From Pontibacter populi (lineage in GTDB: Bacteria; Bacteroidota; Bacteroidia; Cytophagales; Hymenobacteraceae), in the NCBI RefSeq assembly GCF_019336435.1, contig NZ_JAHWXQ010000005.1:186001-250000 (forward strand): DNA of 64,000 bases. The letters are read 5' to 3'. The notes under the pieces are model-generated. The model was not told the origin of the DNA and did not search any database. It saw only the letters and a list, made by a program, of their open reading frames with translations. Shown piece after piece: positions 35,622 through 45,664 of the stretch. How positions within the stretch are numbered: position 1 is the first letter of the stretch; the number at the start of each line of letters is the position of its first letter. The position numbers and the translations under genes were made by a program.

Positions 35622-36206
35622 ATGAAAAATCATTTCCCCCTGCTGTTTTTGTGCCTGTTGTTACTGAGTGGCTGTGTAGCTAGTTCGGTATCGAGCAGAC
35701 CGAATAGTGTCGCTGCTACTGGTGTGAAAACGCTGAACTTTAAAACGTACGCCTGGTTTCAGGATCAACCTGCTGCGCCTATTGCTTACGGAGAAAGGTA
35801 TACCGGTAGCCTGAATAAACATATCAGACAAGCGGTAGAAGAGGAGTTACAAAAAAAAGGTTTTACAAAAGCAACGGGTGCCAATCCGGATATTTTAGTG
35901 GCTTATGATGTAAGCGTATCGGTGCCGGTAGAGAAAGACATCGATACCAACTATATAAAAGGGTTTGGCTATAGTTATGCTTATATGTCCGGTTATAGGT
36001 ATAATTATGGGAATGAGGAGTTACCAGGTTATCGCGCCGTTGACCTTTACAAAAGCGGGACCCTGATCATAGATCTGGTAAATCCGAAAACAAATGAGCT
36101 AATGTGGCGTGGCTGGAAAGAAGGTGCTATCTCAAATTTTAAAGCTGGCTATAGTTCGGTTCGCAGCGAAGTAGAAAAAGTATTGGAGCCACTGCAGAAG
36201 CGTTAA
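35622..36206 (+). CDS. DUF4136 lipoprotein
   Basis: This 194-residue protein has a lipoprotein signal (FPLLFLCLLLLSGC, Cys18). The DUF4136 domain follows: LNFKTYAWFQDQPA, VEEELQKKGFTKATGANPDILVAYDVS segments and GTLIIDLVNPKTNELMWRGWKEG. Such proteins sit in the outer or inner membrane of Bacteroidota and proteobacteria without a known role. It converges on the antiporter gene (25 bp between the ends) with no clear terminator. Confidence 0.9.
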   Translation: MKNHFPLLFLCLLLLSGCVASSVSSRPNSVAATGVKTLNFKTYAWFQDQPAAPIAYGERYTGSLNKHIRQAVEEELQKKGFTKATGANPDILVAYDVSVSVPVEKDIDTNYIKGFGYSYAYMSGYRYNYGNEELPGYRAVDLYKSGTLIIDLVNPKTNELMWRGWKEGAISNFKAGYSSVRSEVEKVLEPLQKR

Positions 36207-36230
36207 TTTAGTATTGAATACCTTATGGGA

Positions 36231-38225
36231 TCAGACTAGTTTCAGCGCGTTTTCGAAATTGTAAACATCGTCAGGTAAACCTACCACATACACTACATCG
36301 CCTTGCTGTAATGTTGTATGACCATTGATATCCAGTATCGTCTGCGCTTGGCGCTTAATGGCAACTATAGTTATGTTAAATCTGACACGCAGGTTCGCTT
36401 TTTCTAATGGTTGGTCAACTATAGTTTCATCTGCTGTATAAATACGTAAGCTGGCAACTTCTATATCAGGTAATTCCGAACTCAGGTTGTGTATGTTGCT
36501 CCCCGTAGACTGCATGCTACGCAGCATGTCATAATTATCAGAGCGTATCTGGCGCGTAAATATTTCTATATCGTCTTGCGGGAGCAGGTATTTATTAAGT
36601 ACTCTGGTAAATATTTCGATGGATGTTTCGAATTCTTCAGGTATCACCTCGTTTGCACCAAGACTATAGTTATCCTGCATTTCCTCTACAAAACGGGTAC
36701 GAACGATGACATGCACTTTTTTGCTGATTTCTCTGATTGCGGCAATAATTCGTTTGGTTGAGTCCGGGTCTGAAATGGCAACGACAGCTACCCGCGCTTT
36801 ATGTATGTTAACATGGGCTAAAATGTTCCCATGAACGGCATCCCCGAAAAGTATATGCTCTCCGTTTTCTCTTTCTCTTCTTACGGTTACAGCGTTCATC
36901 TCTACTATAGTATAGGGTATGTGTGCGTAACGAGCAGCTTTGGCGACGTTTCGGCCGTTTATGCCGTACCCGATAATCACAATGTGATCCTCCATTTCAG
37001 GTACTTCCTCAAGGCCTGCCTGATTTGCAGAAATAACCGGCTTCGGTTCAGAATTGCCTGTCAGCTTTTTACTGATAAAATTAGCTATCTGATGTGAGTA
37101 CTGTACCGCAAAAGGGGTGAGGGCCATGCTAAGCAACGACACAGACAGAAAATATTGGTAAGTAACAGGAGTAAGCAGGCCGTAGGAAATACCAGATTTA
37201 GAAAGTATGAACGCAAACTCACCTACCTGAAATAAAGCAATCCCGGCCATAATAGCAGTGCGTATAGGGTATTGCAGGAGTCTGGCAGCCAACGTTGCTA
37301 CAATCGTATTTACCAGAAAGGTGCCAATTGTTAGCAGGATTACAACAGGCAAATGCTCCAGCAAAAATTCGATGTCAAGCAACATGCCGATGGAGACAAA
37401 AAAGAAACTGGTGAAAATCTCACGGAAAGGTAAAACGTTGCTGGTTGCCTGGTGACTGTATTCTGATTCGGAGATAATAAGACCTGCCATAAACGCACCA
37501 AGCGCCAGCGAAAGCCCTAACATAGAGGTAAACCACGCTACCATAAAGCAGATAGCAACTATAGACAGGATGAAAAGTTCTTTGCTCCTTGTACGGACAA
37601 CAGAATAAAGTAACCTTGGCACCAGATAGCGGGCGCTAAGAAGTACCACCACTATAACCAGCGCACCTTTCAGCAACATCAGCAGCAACTTAAGGCCAAT
37701 ATTTTCTACTTCGCCCGTCAGTAGCGGGGTAAGCAGCATCATAGGAACCACTATAATATCCTGAAAAATAAGAATACCAAGTACTACTTTTCCGTGTGGG
37801 CTGTTTATTTCACCTTTATCCTGTAATAGCTTCAGAACTATAGCTGTACTGCTCAGAGCAATAAGAAAGCCGATAAAAATAGACTGTCCTAAACTATAGT
37901 TGAACAGCTGCATTACTGCCGCTGCCAGGAATATTGATCCAAAGACCTGCATCGCTCCGCCTAAGAGTATGGTTCGTTTTATTAACGCCAGCTTTTTCAG
38001 CGAGAACTCCATACCAATGATAAACAGCAGCATAATGACACCGATCTCAGCCAGCATCTCAATGTTATGAATATTCTGAACAAGGCTCAGGCCATGCGGA
38101 CCGGCAATTACACCGGTAATTAAAAAGCCAAGAATGGTGGGTAGTTTAAATCGCTGAAACAGCAGGATTACAACCACGGCCAATCCGAGTATGATCACTA
38201 CATCATCAAGTAAAGGCATCTCCAT
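36231..38225 (-). CDS. Kef/CPA2-type cation:proton antiporter with RCK domain
   Basis: This 664-residue transporter has a CPA2 membrane domain of about twelve helices (residues 5-385), with motifs GVIAGPHGLSLV, LLFIIGMEFSLKKL and LLQDKGEINSPHGK. A TrkA-N NAD-binding domain follows (HIVIIGYGINGRNVAKAARY, about 413 onward), then a TrkA-C domain (about 575-660). It exchanges K+ or Na+ for protons, gated by nucleotide or redox state through the RCK domain. The coding sequence carries several copies of the iterated AACTATA motif, including two perfect palindromes (36363 and 36417). Confidence 0.94.
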   Translation of the reverse strand: MEMPLLDDVVIILGLAVVVILLFQRFKLPTILGFLITGVIAGPHGLSLVQNIHNIEMLAEIGVIMLLFIIGMEFSLKKLALIKRTILLGGAMQVFGSIFLAAAVMQLFNYSLGQSIFIGFLIALSSTAIVLKLLQDKGEINSPHGKVVLGILIFQDIIVVPMMLLTPLLTGEVENIGLKLLLMLLKGALVIVVVLLSARYLVPRLLYSVVRTRSKELFILSIVAICFMVAWFTSMLGLSLALGAFMAGLIISESEYSHQATSNVLPFREIFTSFFFVSIGMLLDIEFLLEHLPVVILLTIGTFLVNTIVATLAARLLQYPIRTAIMAGIALFQVGEFAFILSKSGISYGLLTPVTYQYFLSVSLLSMALTPFAVQYSHQIANFISKKLTGNSEPKPVISANQAGLEEVPEMEDHIVIIGYGINGRNVAKAARYAHIPYTIVEMNAVTVRRERENGEHILFGDAVHGNILAHVNIHKARVAVVAISDPDSTKRIIAAIREISKKVHVIVRTRFVEEMQDNYSLGANEVIPEEFETSIEIFTRVLNKYLLPQDDIEIFTRQIRSDNYDMLRSMQSTGSNIHNLSSELPDIEVASLRIYTADETIVDQPLEKANLRVRFNITIVAIKRQAQTILDINGHTTLQQGDVVYVVGLPDDVYNFENALKLV

Positions 38226-38303
38226 AGTTTAAACAAAGTTATGTGGTTGTTTATAGTGTAACTGGGTGATTATAAGTACAATAGTGGTGCTTGTGTATGG
38301 GTT

Positions 38304-38978
38304 TTATTTAAGACCTTTCCATTCTGAAAAAAATTGCTCCAGGTAAGTTTCCATGTATGCATGCCGTTGTTGGGCCATCCTTTTAGCAGTTTGGGTATGC
38401 ATACGGTCTTTAAGTAATAATAGCTTTTCGTAAAAGTGATTTATAGTTGGGGCGGTGCTGTTTTTGTAAGCTTCAAAACTGTCGTGCATTTCAGGAGTGA
38501 TAGTTGGATTATACATTTCCCGGTTCTTGTGGCCACCATAAGCAAAGGTACGTGCAATGCCAATAGCGCCTATGGCATCCAGTCGGTCAGCATCCTGCAC
38601 TATACGTCCTTCTATAGTTTGCATCTCTGATGTAGTTCCTGCTCCTTTAAATGATAACTCCTTAATTATAGTTGTGATATGATGTATGACTTCATCTTGT
38701 ACTTGTAGTTGTTTAAGCCATTCGGCGGCCATGCGCGGTCCTACCGTTTCATCTCCGTTATGGAATTTATGATCTCCGATGTCATGTAAAAGTGCTGCGA
38801 GTTCAACTATAAAAAGGTCGGCATTTTCGGAGGCAGCTATCGTTTTAGCATTGTTCCAAACCCGTAAAATATGCCACCAGTCATGGCCCGATCCTTCGCC
38901 GGAAAGCAATTCCTGAACATGTGCTGCTGTTTTGTCTATTATTTCCTGTTGTAAATGCATCGATTTAGAATTTTCCAA
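38304..38978 (-). CDS. HD domain phosphohydrolase (YedJ-like)
   Basis: This 224-residue metal-dependent phosphohydrolase of the HD superfamily has visible metal ligands: His36 in GHDWWHILRVW, His65-Asp66 in LAALLHDIGDHKF, and the aspartate in VQDADRLDAIGAIG near residue 133. The C-terminal EKLLLLKDRMHTQTAKRMAQQRH motif is shared with YedJ-type proteins. The substrate is unknown, with nucleotides or phosphorylated small molecules likely. It lies 78 bp upstream of the antiporter gene on the same strand and may share its transcript. Confidence 0.92.
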   Translation of the reverse strand: MENSKSMHLQQEIIDKTAAHVQELLSGEGSGHDWWHILRVWNNAKTIAASENADLFIVELAALLHDIGDHKFHNGDETVGPRMAAEWLKQLQVQDEVIHHITTIIKELSFKGAGTTSEMQTIEGRIVQDADRLDAIGAIGIARTFAYGGHKNREMYNPTITPEMHDSFEAYKNSTAPTINHFYEKLLLLKDRMHTQTAKRMAQQRHAYMETYLEQFFSEWKGLK

Positions 38979-39083
38979 AACTGCCGATTTATAGTTTAAC
39001 CTACAAGTGCAAAACTATAGTTGTGTATTCGTTTCACGAAGATTGGTTTTGGTGATTTCTGAAATATGCAGTAGACTTGGAAC

Positions 39084-39974
39084 ATGTTTACAAGTAGTCC
39101 GCATTCAAACAAATTATATTTAGCAAGTCTTATTGTTCAGAAAACCGGCAAAACTGCCGCTCTTATTTTAGTTGTTATTTTCTTCTTATCCATGCTGAGT
39201 GCAACAGAAGTAAATGCGCAGATACTCAATATTGAACGAGCCCGAATTGATCGCGATTCCATCAACTATATTACTGGTAAGGCTGGGTTCAATTTCTCCA
39301 TGTTCAACCGAAATGCCGGTAAAAATAACCCGAACAATTTTCTGCAATTAACATTTAACAGCGATGTGGCCTATATTTCGGCCAAACACAGCTATTTGCT
39401 CCTTAATTATTATAATTACCTGTTAGTAAACTATGATAGCAGGGAACAGCGTAACACTGTTGCAAGTAACGGTTATGCCCATTTTCGTGTAAATCTACAG
39501 CGGCGAAAGCGCTTGTCTTATGAGTTATTTGCCCAGGCCCAGGCAGACAGAGCGCGCGGACTTGAAGTGAGAGGCCTGGCAGGAGCTGGACTACGATATG
39601 CAATTCTCCGGGAAGAAAAAGCTAACTTATATATTGGTTCAGGTTTGATGCAAGAATATGAAAAGTGGGAATCACCGGAAGAGGGTGAAGGTATATTAAC
39701 ATCCAACTTGCCTAAGTTAACAAACTATATCAGCAACAAATCGGTATTCAACAGTCATGTTTCAACAGAAGCCATAGTTTATTACCAAACCGGATACGAT
39801 GATAAAATTAATGCTTTTAGAAACCGTTTGAGCGGGGACGCCAACCTTTTATTTAAGCTAAATAATACGCTTTCTTTTAGAACTGGCTTTAACTGTACCT
39901 TTGAAGACAAACCTATAGTTCCGGTTACACGCTTCGTTTATGCAATTACAAATGGAATCCAAGTTAATTTTTAA
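39084..39974 (+). CDS. DUF481-like outer-membrane beta-barrel protein
   Basis: The 296-residue protein has an N-terminal hydrophobic stretch (AALILVVIFFLSMLSATEVNAQ), probably a signal peptide with a long n-region. It is followed by repeated amphipathic strands typical of YdiY/DUF481 barrels (RKRLSYELFAQAQADRAR; RGLAGAGLRYAI; LYIGSGLMQEYEKWE). The final residues GIQVNF end with Phe, as in outer-membrane proteins. The role is unknown. It precedes the polysaccharide export locus by 134 bp but is probably a separate unit. Confidence 0.8.
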   Translation: MFTSSPHSNKLYLASLIVQKTGKTAALILVVIFFLSMLSATEVNAQILNIERARIDRDSINYITGKAGFNFSMFNRNAGKNNPNNFLQLTFNSDVAYISAKHSYLLLNYYNYLLVNYDSREQRNTVASNGYAHFRVNLQRRKRLSYELFAQAQADRARGLEVRGLAGAGLRYAILREEKANLYIGSGLMQEYEKWESPEEGEGILTSNLPKLTNYISNKSVFNSHVSTEAIVYYQTGYDDKINAFRNRLSGDANLLFKLNNTLSFRTGFNCTFEDKPIVPVTRFVYAITNGIQVNF

Positions 39975-40108
39975 TGCTGCTATTATATTTAAATATGGAT
40001 AGCATAATTAAAAGAGATTTTTTAGTAATTTCACAAACTGTAATTTAACCTGTTATCTTGCGTTAAATGCATTTCTGTTCCAAAACCATTAGTGTATAAG
40101 CACTTATA

Positions 40109-40888
40109 ATGCGAAACACCCTAACTATAGTTTATGCCTTGCTCTGCCTTATGCTGGCGGCTTCCTGTGTACCGCAAAAAAAGCTGGTGCTGCTGCAGGA
40201 TAAACCTGATAAAGCAGATCAGGCAAATGCAGATGCCCTTTTAAAGGCATTTGATTTACAACGCCCGATCTATACACTAAAGCCAGGCGATGTGCTGTCA
40301 CTTAAAGTACAGACTACCACACCAGCGGAGTATAACTTCTTAGGTCAGGCCACAACTGCTACAACCAGCTCTGATCCTGTATTAGAAGGCTATACTATAG
40401 ATGCAGAAGGTAATATTCTTATCCCGACTGTTGGCAAAGTAAATCTGCAGGGGTTAACATTAGCTGAAGCCCGGCTTAAAGTTACAGAGGCCTTAAAACC
40501 ATATTTAACTGATCCTACTGTGAATATGCGCTTTCTTACTTTCCGTTTCTCTGTAATAGGAGAAGTAGGATCACAGGGGCAATTTACCACTTACCAGGAT
40601 GACATAAACCTGATGGAAGCGATTGCAAATGCCGGTGGTTTTTCACCTTATGCTAATCGGGGCAACATCAAACTTATTCGCTACGAAGCTGGTCAGGCAA
40701 AATTATACACGTTCAGTTTGTTAGATGATAACACAATTGCTCAAGCAAACTTTTACCTGCAACCTAATGATATGATTGTAGTTGATCCATTGCCAGCTAA
40801 AAATATAAGAGAGAATTTAATTGCGAATGTTAGCTTAACACTCTCTTTAATAGCCACAATTAGCGTCTTAATATCCAGGTTTTTATAA
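40109..40888 (+). CDS. wza: polysaccharide export outer-membrane lipoprotein (Wza-like)
   Basis: This 259-residue lipoprotein (LCLMLAASC, Cys20) carries a polysaccharide export (Poly_export) domain beginning YTLKPGDVLSLKV near 73. Two SLBB domains follow (EGYTIDAEGNILIPTVGKVNLQGL, RFSVIGEVGSQGQFTTY segments). A membrane helix at the C-terminus (SLTLSLIATISVLISRF) is typical of Bacteroidota members. It forms the export channel in the outer membrane. It is the first gene of the polysaccharide locus, 28 bp before the Wzc-like gene. Confidence 0.94.
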   Translation: MRNTLTIVYALLCLMLAASCVPQKKLVLLQDKPDKADQANADALLKAFDLQRPIYTLKPGDVLSLKVQTTTPAEYNFLGQATTATTSSDPVLEGYTIDAEGNILIPTVGKVNLQGLTLAEARLKVTEALKPYLTDPTVNMRFLTFRFSVIGEVGSQGQFTTYQDDINLMEAIANAGGFSPYANRGNIKLIRYEAGQAKLYTFSLLDDNTIAQANFYLQPNDMIVVDPLPAKNIRENLIANVSLTLSLIATISVLISRFL

Positions 40889-40915
40889 TACCCATTCTTA
40901 GGTAAGAAACTTATT

Positions 40916-43294
40916 TTGGAAAACAAATCCCTCAGACAGACTAATACATTTGATATCCAGAACCTGTTACTCAAGGTTCTGAGAAATTGGTATTGGGTTT
41001 TAGCTTCTTTACTGATTGCACTAGCAGCCGCATTTTTTGTAAATCGCTATACCATTCCTGCCTTCGAGGTAAGTTCTTCGGTTATGATCATTAAACCGGT
41101 AGAACAGGGTGCTTCAGCATCCGCATTATTATATGGTGAAGAGCCATTCCAAGGCTCTCGAGGATTGACAAACGAGTCTGTTTTGATTAAAACAAAATCG
41201 CTCGTAGCTCAAACATTACGAAAACTCGATTTCCAGGTCAGTTACTATCAGCAAGGGAATGTTAAACTTACAGAAGTTTATAAGTCACTTTCACCTTTCA
41301 TTGTTACTTTTGATTCTTCAGCTACAAACACACCTTACGGTGTATTGATCAAAGTAACTCCGACAAGCAACAAAACTTACACGCTTAGCTCTGAAAACCT
41401 TCACTGGAACAGATTATTTGCGAACAAAGAATTTGAGTCGGAGAAGCCCTATAACATAAGTGACTTCAGATTCATAATTACTTTTAAATTTAAAGATGGT
41501 GTTGATACACCAAATGAATTACTGTTCAGGATTTCCCGCCCTGAAGATCTTGCCGGGTCTTATGCTGGTAGGTTAGAGGTATCTTCTATGGCTGGGGGGG
41601 CGTCCGCATTGGTCCTAAAAATAGGAGGGAACACACCAGAAAAGGAAAAAGAATTCCTTAATGCTCATATGGAAACATATAAGCAGAATAACCTGGACAT
41701 TAAAAACTCTAATGCGATAAATACCTTAGGTTTTATAGATGATCAGCTTCAGCAGATAAGTGATTCTTTGTACTTTATAGAGAGCAGATTAGAGGAATTC
41801 AAACGAGGAAACTCAAGACTTGATATCAGTAGTGAAGGAAATAAGTTCGCCCAGCAGGTACAATCACTGGAAGAACAAAAGGCGTCCCTGCTTCTAAACC
41901 AAAAGTATTATGATTACTTAAAGGATTACCTGAGAAAAGGGAAAGCACTGGATCAACTGGTAATACCTTCCAACCTTGGTATTCAGGATCCTGTTCTGAA
42001 TGGCTTAATCGGAAACTTGGTAACTTTGCAAGGTGAGGTTGAAACGATCAGTCGGCAGGATATCAACGCAAATCCGATTGTTACAAATGAGCTTAAAATC
42101 AAACGACAGCAGGTCGCTGAATTGAGCAGTAATATACTTGAAAACCTACGTAATATTGAAGCGGCAAACTCCATTGCGATCAATGAGCTTAATAAAAGGA
42201 TCAACGTAGCATCTGCTCAACTTCAACGCTTGCCGGCTGCTGAACGGAAACTGATCAATATCCAGCGCTTATATAGTCTAAGTGAAAATCTTTACGTTTT
42301 CCTGATGGAGAAACGAACAGAAGCAGGTATAGCTAAAGCAGCCAACACTTCTGATGTTACAATCCTTAGCGAAGCTCATGTTTCCGCTCAAACTGCTCCT
42401 AATACGTCTAAAAATTATATCACTGCCTTGTTACTTGGGTTAGCCCTGCCTGTTGGCCTAATCTTCTTAAAAGATTACTTTAATAACAGGGTATCCAGTC
42501 AGGAAGACATATTAAAGTATACTACTTTACCTATTCTAGGTTTGGTTGGTCATAATAAAAAGGAAAGTGCCAGCCTAATAGACCAAAATCCTAAATCTGC
42601 GCTGGCTGAAGCATTCAGAACAGTTAGGTCCAATCTGCGATTCATGGTGAATCAGGATACGCAGGAAGGGAAGCTTATAGTTGTCACCTCCTCTGTAAGT
42701 GGAGAGGGGAAAACATTTTCTGCTAAGAATCTGGCATACATATTTTCAATATCTGGTGAACGTACTCTCTTGATTAATGCAGATATGCGCAAGCCTAATA
42801 ACAATACAGATTTTGGCGTGGTAAGTAGCTTAGGACTTAGTAATTACCTGGCAGGCTATGCTTCTTTGGAAGATGTCATTCATCAGACCTTACAAGAGAG
42901 TCTGTTTATTCTACCATCCGGAGATATCCCGCCAAACCCTTCTGAATTGTTATTGAACAAGCGGATGGATGAGTTGGTTAAATTGCTAAGAAACTCTTAC
43001 GATTATATTATTCTGGACACACCACCCGTTGGTATATTATCAGATGGGCTAGAACTAATGCAAATTGCTGATGCGAATATCTTTATGGTTCGCCAGGATT
43101 ATACGCTAAAATCTTTCCTGAATAACATCCAACAGCAGTATGAAAGTGGTAAAATTAGAAACACCGCCATTCTCTTTAACGATGTGGATTACCGTAAGTT
43201 AAACTATGGTTATGGCTATGGTTATGGTTATGGCTACGGTTACTATTCTGATGATTTGGAAAATCAGCCTTGGTGGAAGAAATTTAAGTTTTAG
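40916..43294 (+). CDS. wzc: Wzc/GumC-like chain-length determinant with BY-kinase domain
   Basis: This 792-residue inner-membrane protein couples chain-length control to tyrosine autophosphorylation. It has a Wzz domain with helices near residues 22-42 and 500-520, coiled coils between about 270 and 440, and a C-terminal BY-kinase. The kinase has Walker A SGEGKT (about 594), Walker A' INADMRKPN and Walker B YIILDTPPVG (about 697). The tail has six YG dipeptides followed by YYSDD, a Tyr cluster for phosphorylation. The start codon is TTG (40916); no in-frame ATG lies before the transmembrane region. It partners the Wza channel. Confidence 0.95.
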   Translation: MENKSLRQTNTFDIQNLLLKVLRNWYWVLASLLIALAAAFFVNRYTIPAFEVSSSVMIIKPVEQGASASALLYGEEPFQGSRGLTNESVLIKTKSLVAQTLRKLDFQVSYYQQGNVKLTEVYKSLSPFIVTFDSSATNTPYGVLIKVTPTSNKTYTLSSENLHWNRLFANKEFESEKPYNISDFRFIITFKFKDGVDTPNELLFRISRPEDLAGSYAGRLEVSSMAGGASALVLKIGGNTPEKEKEFLNAHMETYKQNNLDIKNSNAINTLGFIDDQLQQISDSLYFIESRLEEFKRGNSRLDISSEGNKFAQQVQSLEEQKASLLLNQKYYDYLKDYLRKGKALDQLVIPSNLGIQDPVLNGLIGNLVTLQGEVETISRQDINANPIVTNELKIKRQQVAELSSNILENLRNIEAANSIAINELNKRINVASAQLQRLPAAERKLINIQRLYSLSENLYVFLMEKRTEAGIAKAANTSDVTILSEAHVSAQTAPNTSKNYITALLLGLALPVGLIFLKDYFNNRVSSQEDILKYTTLPILGLVGHNKKESASLIDQNPKSALAEAFRTVRSNLRFMVNQDTQEGKLIVVTSSVSGEGKTFSAKNLAYIFSISGERTLLINADMRKPNNNTDFGVVSSLGLSNYLAGYASLEDVIHQTLQESLFILPSGDIPPNPSELLLNKRMDELVKLLRNSYDYIILDTPPVGILSDGLELMQIADANIFMVRQDYTLKSFLNNIQQQYESGKIRNTAILFNDVDYRKLNYGYGYGYGYGYGYYSDDLENQPWWKKFKF

Positions 43295-43407
43295 TGTTTC
43301 AAATTAGTTGTACCTAAAATCCCCGCTTCCCGTAAGGGAGGTCAAACTGAGTTTTAATTTTGTTAGATTTAAATAAGGCCTTTTCAAAGGTCCATTTCAC
43401 CCTTACT

Positions 43408-44367
43408 ATGGAAAAGAATGCCAAAATATATGTAGCAGGTCACCGGGGTATGGTCGGCTCTGCTATTTGTCGCAAGCTTAAAGAAAATGGTTATCATAAT
43501 CTTATTACCCGTACTTCGTCAGAGCTTGATCTAAGAAACCAACAAGCTGTTTTTGATTTCATGGCTGAAGAAAAGCCGGATTATATTTTCCTGGCGGCTG
43601 CTAAAGTGGGCGGTATACAGGCCAACAATACGTACCGGGCTGATTTTTTGTATGAAAACCTGATGATTGAATCAAACATCATACATGCAGCTTACTTGAA
43701 TAAAGTCACAAAACTGATGTTTTTAGGCTCCTCCTGCATCTATCCAAAAATGGCCACACAGCCTTTGAAAGAAGAGTATCTTTTAACAGGACCATTAGAG
43801 CATACAAATGAGCCGTATGCTATAGCTAAAATTGCCGGAATTAAGCTTTGTGAAGCTTATCGTGACCAATACGGATGTAATTTTATTAGTGTAATGCCTA
43901 CCAACCTGTATGGCTACAACGATAACTATGATCTGAATAATTCACATGTTCTGCCAGCACTGATTCGTAAGTTTCATGAAGCAAAAGTAAATAGTTTCTC
44001 TGAGGTTATAGTTTGGGGTACAGGCAGTCCGATGCGTGAATTCTTGTTCGCTGACGACTTAGCTGAAGCCTGCCTATACCTGATGGAGAACTATAATGAG
44101 CGAGAACTAGTAAATATAGGAACTGGTGAAGACATCTCTATAAAAGACTTGGCATTACTTGTAAAAGAAGTAATCGGATTTGAAGGAGGTCTTGTATTTG
44201 ATAGCACAAAACCTGATGGAACACCTCGTAAATTAATGGATGTAAGTAAGTTACATAACACAGGGTTTAAACATAAAGTAGAGTTGCGCGAAGGAATAGC
44301 CCTTGCTTACGAAGACTTTAAGAAAAAGCATGTCAGTGAAAATGTTTCTGAAGCTCAGAAAGTATAA
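43408..44367 (+). CDS. fcl: GDP-L-fucose synthase
   Basis: This 319-residue short-chain dehydrogenase completes GDP-L-fucose synthesis from GDP-4-keto-6-deoxymannose. The Rossmann motif is [10 protein letters not shown] and the active-site motif is [10 protein letters not shown] (Tyr-x3-Lys), with SSCIYP carrying the catalytic Ser region. The frame reaches an earlier TTG at 43360, but the ATG at 43408 ([11 protein letters not shown]) matches the family N-terminus. It lies just before gmd, which makes its substrate, so GDP-fucose is a precursor of the glycan made here. Confidence 0.95.
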   Translation: MEKNAKIYVAGHRGMVGSAICRKLKENGYHNLITRTSSELDLRNQQAVFDFMAEEKPDYIFLAAAKVGGIQANNTYRADFLYENLMIESNIIHAAYLNKVTKLMFLGSSCIYPKMATQPLKEEYLLTGPLEHTNEPYAIAKIAGIKLCEAYRDQYGCNFISVMPTNLYGYNDNYDLNNSHVLPALIRKFHEAKVNSFSEVIVWGTGSPMREFLFADDLAEACLYLMENYNERELVNIGTGEDISIKDLALLVKEVIGFEGGLVFDSTKPDGTPRKLMDVSKLHNTGFKHKVELREGIALAYEDFKKKHVSENVSEAQKV

Positions 44368-44444
44368 ATAATTAGTAACTTTTCCGTGGAGTATAAGTAT
44401 AGAGCAACTGGAATATACTTATCCCTTTTACATAATCGAATATA

Positions 44445-45557
44445 ATGAAGACAGCCCTTATAACCGGCGTTACCGGACAAGACGGTGCGTATTTAGCAGA
44501 ACTACTTTTAAGCAAAGGATATAAAGTACATGGTTTAAAGCGTCGTAGCTCCCTTTTTAATACCGACCGTATCGATCACCTGTACCAGGATCCGCATGAA
44601 AAGAACATTAACTTTAAGTTGCATTACGGCGACCTGACGGACTCTACAAACATCATCCGTATTATTCAGGAAACGCAGCCCGACGAGATCTATAACCTGG
44701 CGGCTATGAGCCATGTGAAGGTTAGTTTCGATACGCCGGAATATACTGCAAATGCTGACGGAATTGGTACCCTACGTATTCTGGAAGCTATTCGCATACT
44801 TGGCCTGACCGAGAAAACCCGCATTTACCAGGCTTCTACTTCGGAGCTTTACGGATTAGTACAAGCAGTACCGCAATCAGAAACTACGCCGTTTTACCCG
44901 CGCTCTCCTTATGCAGTAGCAAAGCTTTATGCGTACTGGATCACGGTTAATTACAGAGAAGCTTATAACATGTTTGCCTGCAATGGTATTTTGTTCAACC
45001 ACGAGTCTCCATTACGTGGTGAGACCTTTGTGACACGCAAAATAACACGAGCTGCAGCAAGAATAGCACTTGGCTTACAGGATAGTTTGTACCTTGGTAA
45101 TATGGATGCCAAGCGTGACTGGGGCCATGCTAAAGATTATGTAGAAGCCATGTGGCGCATTCTACAGCAGGATACGCCTGAAGATTTTGTGATTGCAACA
45201 GGTGTAACAACAACTGTACGCGACTTTGTGAAAATGTCTTTTGCTGAAGTAGGAATAGAGATTGCTTTCAAAGGCGAAGGTGTTGATGAAAAGGGCTATG
45301 TAGCGGCCTGCAACAATCCGGATTACCAAATAGAAATAGGTAAAGAAGTAGTTTGTGTTGATCCTAACTATTTCCGTCCTACTGAAGTGGAACTACTGAT
45401 TGGCGATCCTACTAAATCAAAGACAAAATTAGGTTGGGAACCTAAATATGATCTGGCAGCACTAGTTAAAGATATGATGCAGTCTGATTTGGAACTGTTC
45501 AAGCGTGATACCTACCTGATGGAAGGTGGCCACCGTGTTTTGAACTATCATGAATAA
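44445..45557 (+). CDS. gmd: GDP-mannose 4,6-dehydratase
   Basis: This 370-residue enzyme converts GDP-D-mannose to GDP-4-keto-6-deoxy-D-mannose, the first step to GDP-L-fucose or GDP-rhamnose. The N-terminal [15 protein letters not shown] binds NADP, and [33 protein letters not shown] holds the catalytic Tyr-x3-Lys. The length is normal for the family. It is followed by a strong terminator-like hairpin, so fcl-gmd may form their own transcript end while the export ABC genes continue. Confidence 0.96.
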   Translation: MKTALITGVTGQDGAYLAELLLSKGYKVHGLKRRSSLFNTDRIDHLYQDPHEKNINFKLHYGDLTDSTNIIRIIQETQPDEIYNLAAMSHVKVSFDTPEYTANADGIGTLRILEAIRILGLTEKTRIYQASTSELYGLVQAVPQSETTPFYPRSPYAVAKLYAYWITVNYREAYNMFACNGILFNHESPLRGETFVTRKITRAAARIALGLQDSLYLGNMDAKRDWGHAKDYVEAMWRILQQDTPEDFVIATGVTTTVRDFVKMSFAEVGIEIAFKGEGVDEKGYVAACNNPDYQIEIGKEVVCVDPNYFRPTEVELLIGDPTKSKTKLGWEPKYDLAALVKDMMQSDLELFKRDTYLMEGGHRVLNYHE

Positions 45558-45594
45558 TATTTTGGCATAAAATAATATTTAACTTACATTTTTT

Positions 45595-45648
45595 ATACCT
45601 CAAAAGGTTTCGCTAAATTTATAGCACCTTTTGAGGTATTTTTTTTTA
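45595..45648 (+). terminator. terminator after gmd
   Basis: The stem ATACCTCAAAAGGT (45595-45608) pairs with its complement at 45626-45639 around a 17-nt loop and is followed by a run of nine or more T. It lies 37 bp after the gmd stop codon. Confidence 0.88.
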
Positions 45649-45664
45649 AAATTTGCTTACTTAA

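Noticed and set aside
43360..43407. TTG-initiated extension of GDP-L-fucose synthase
   Set aside because: The 16 extra residues precede the conserved Rossmann opening, and an ATG sits at the expected place.
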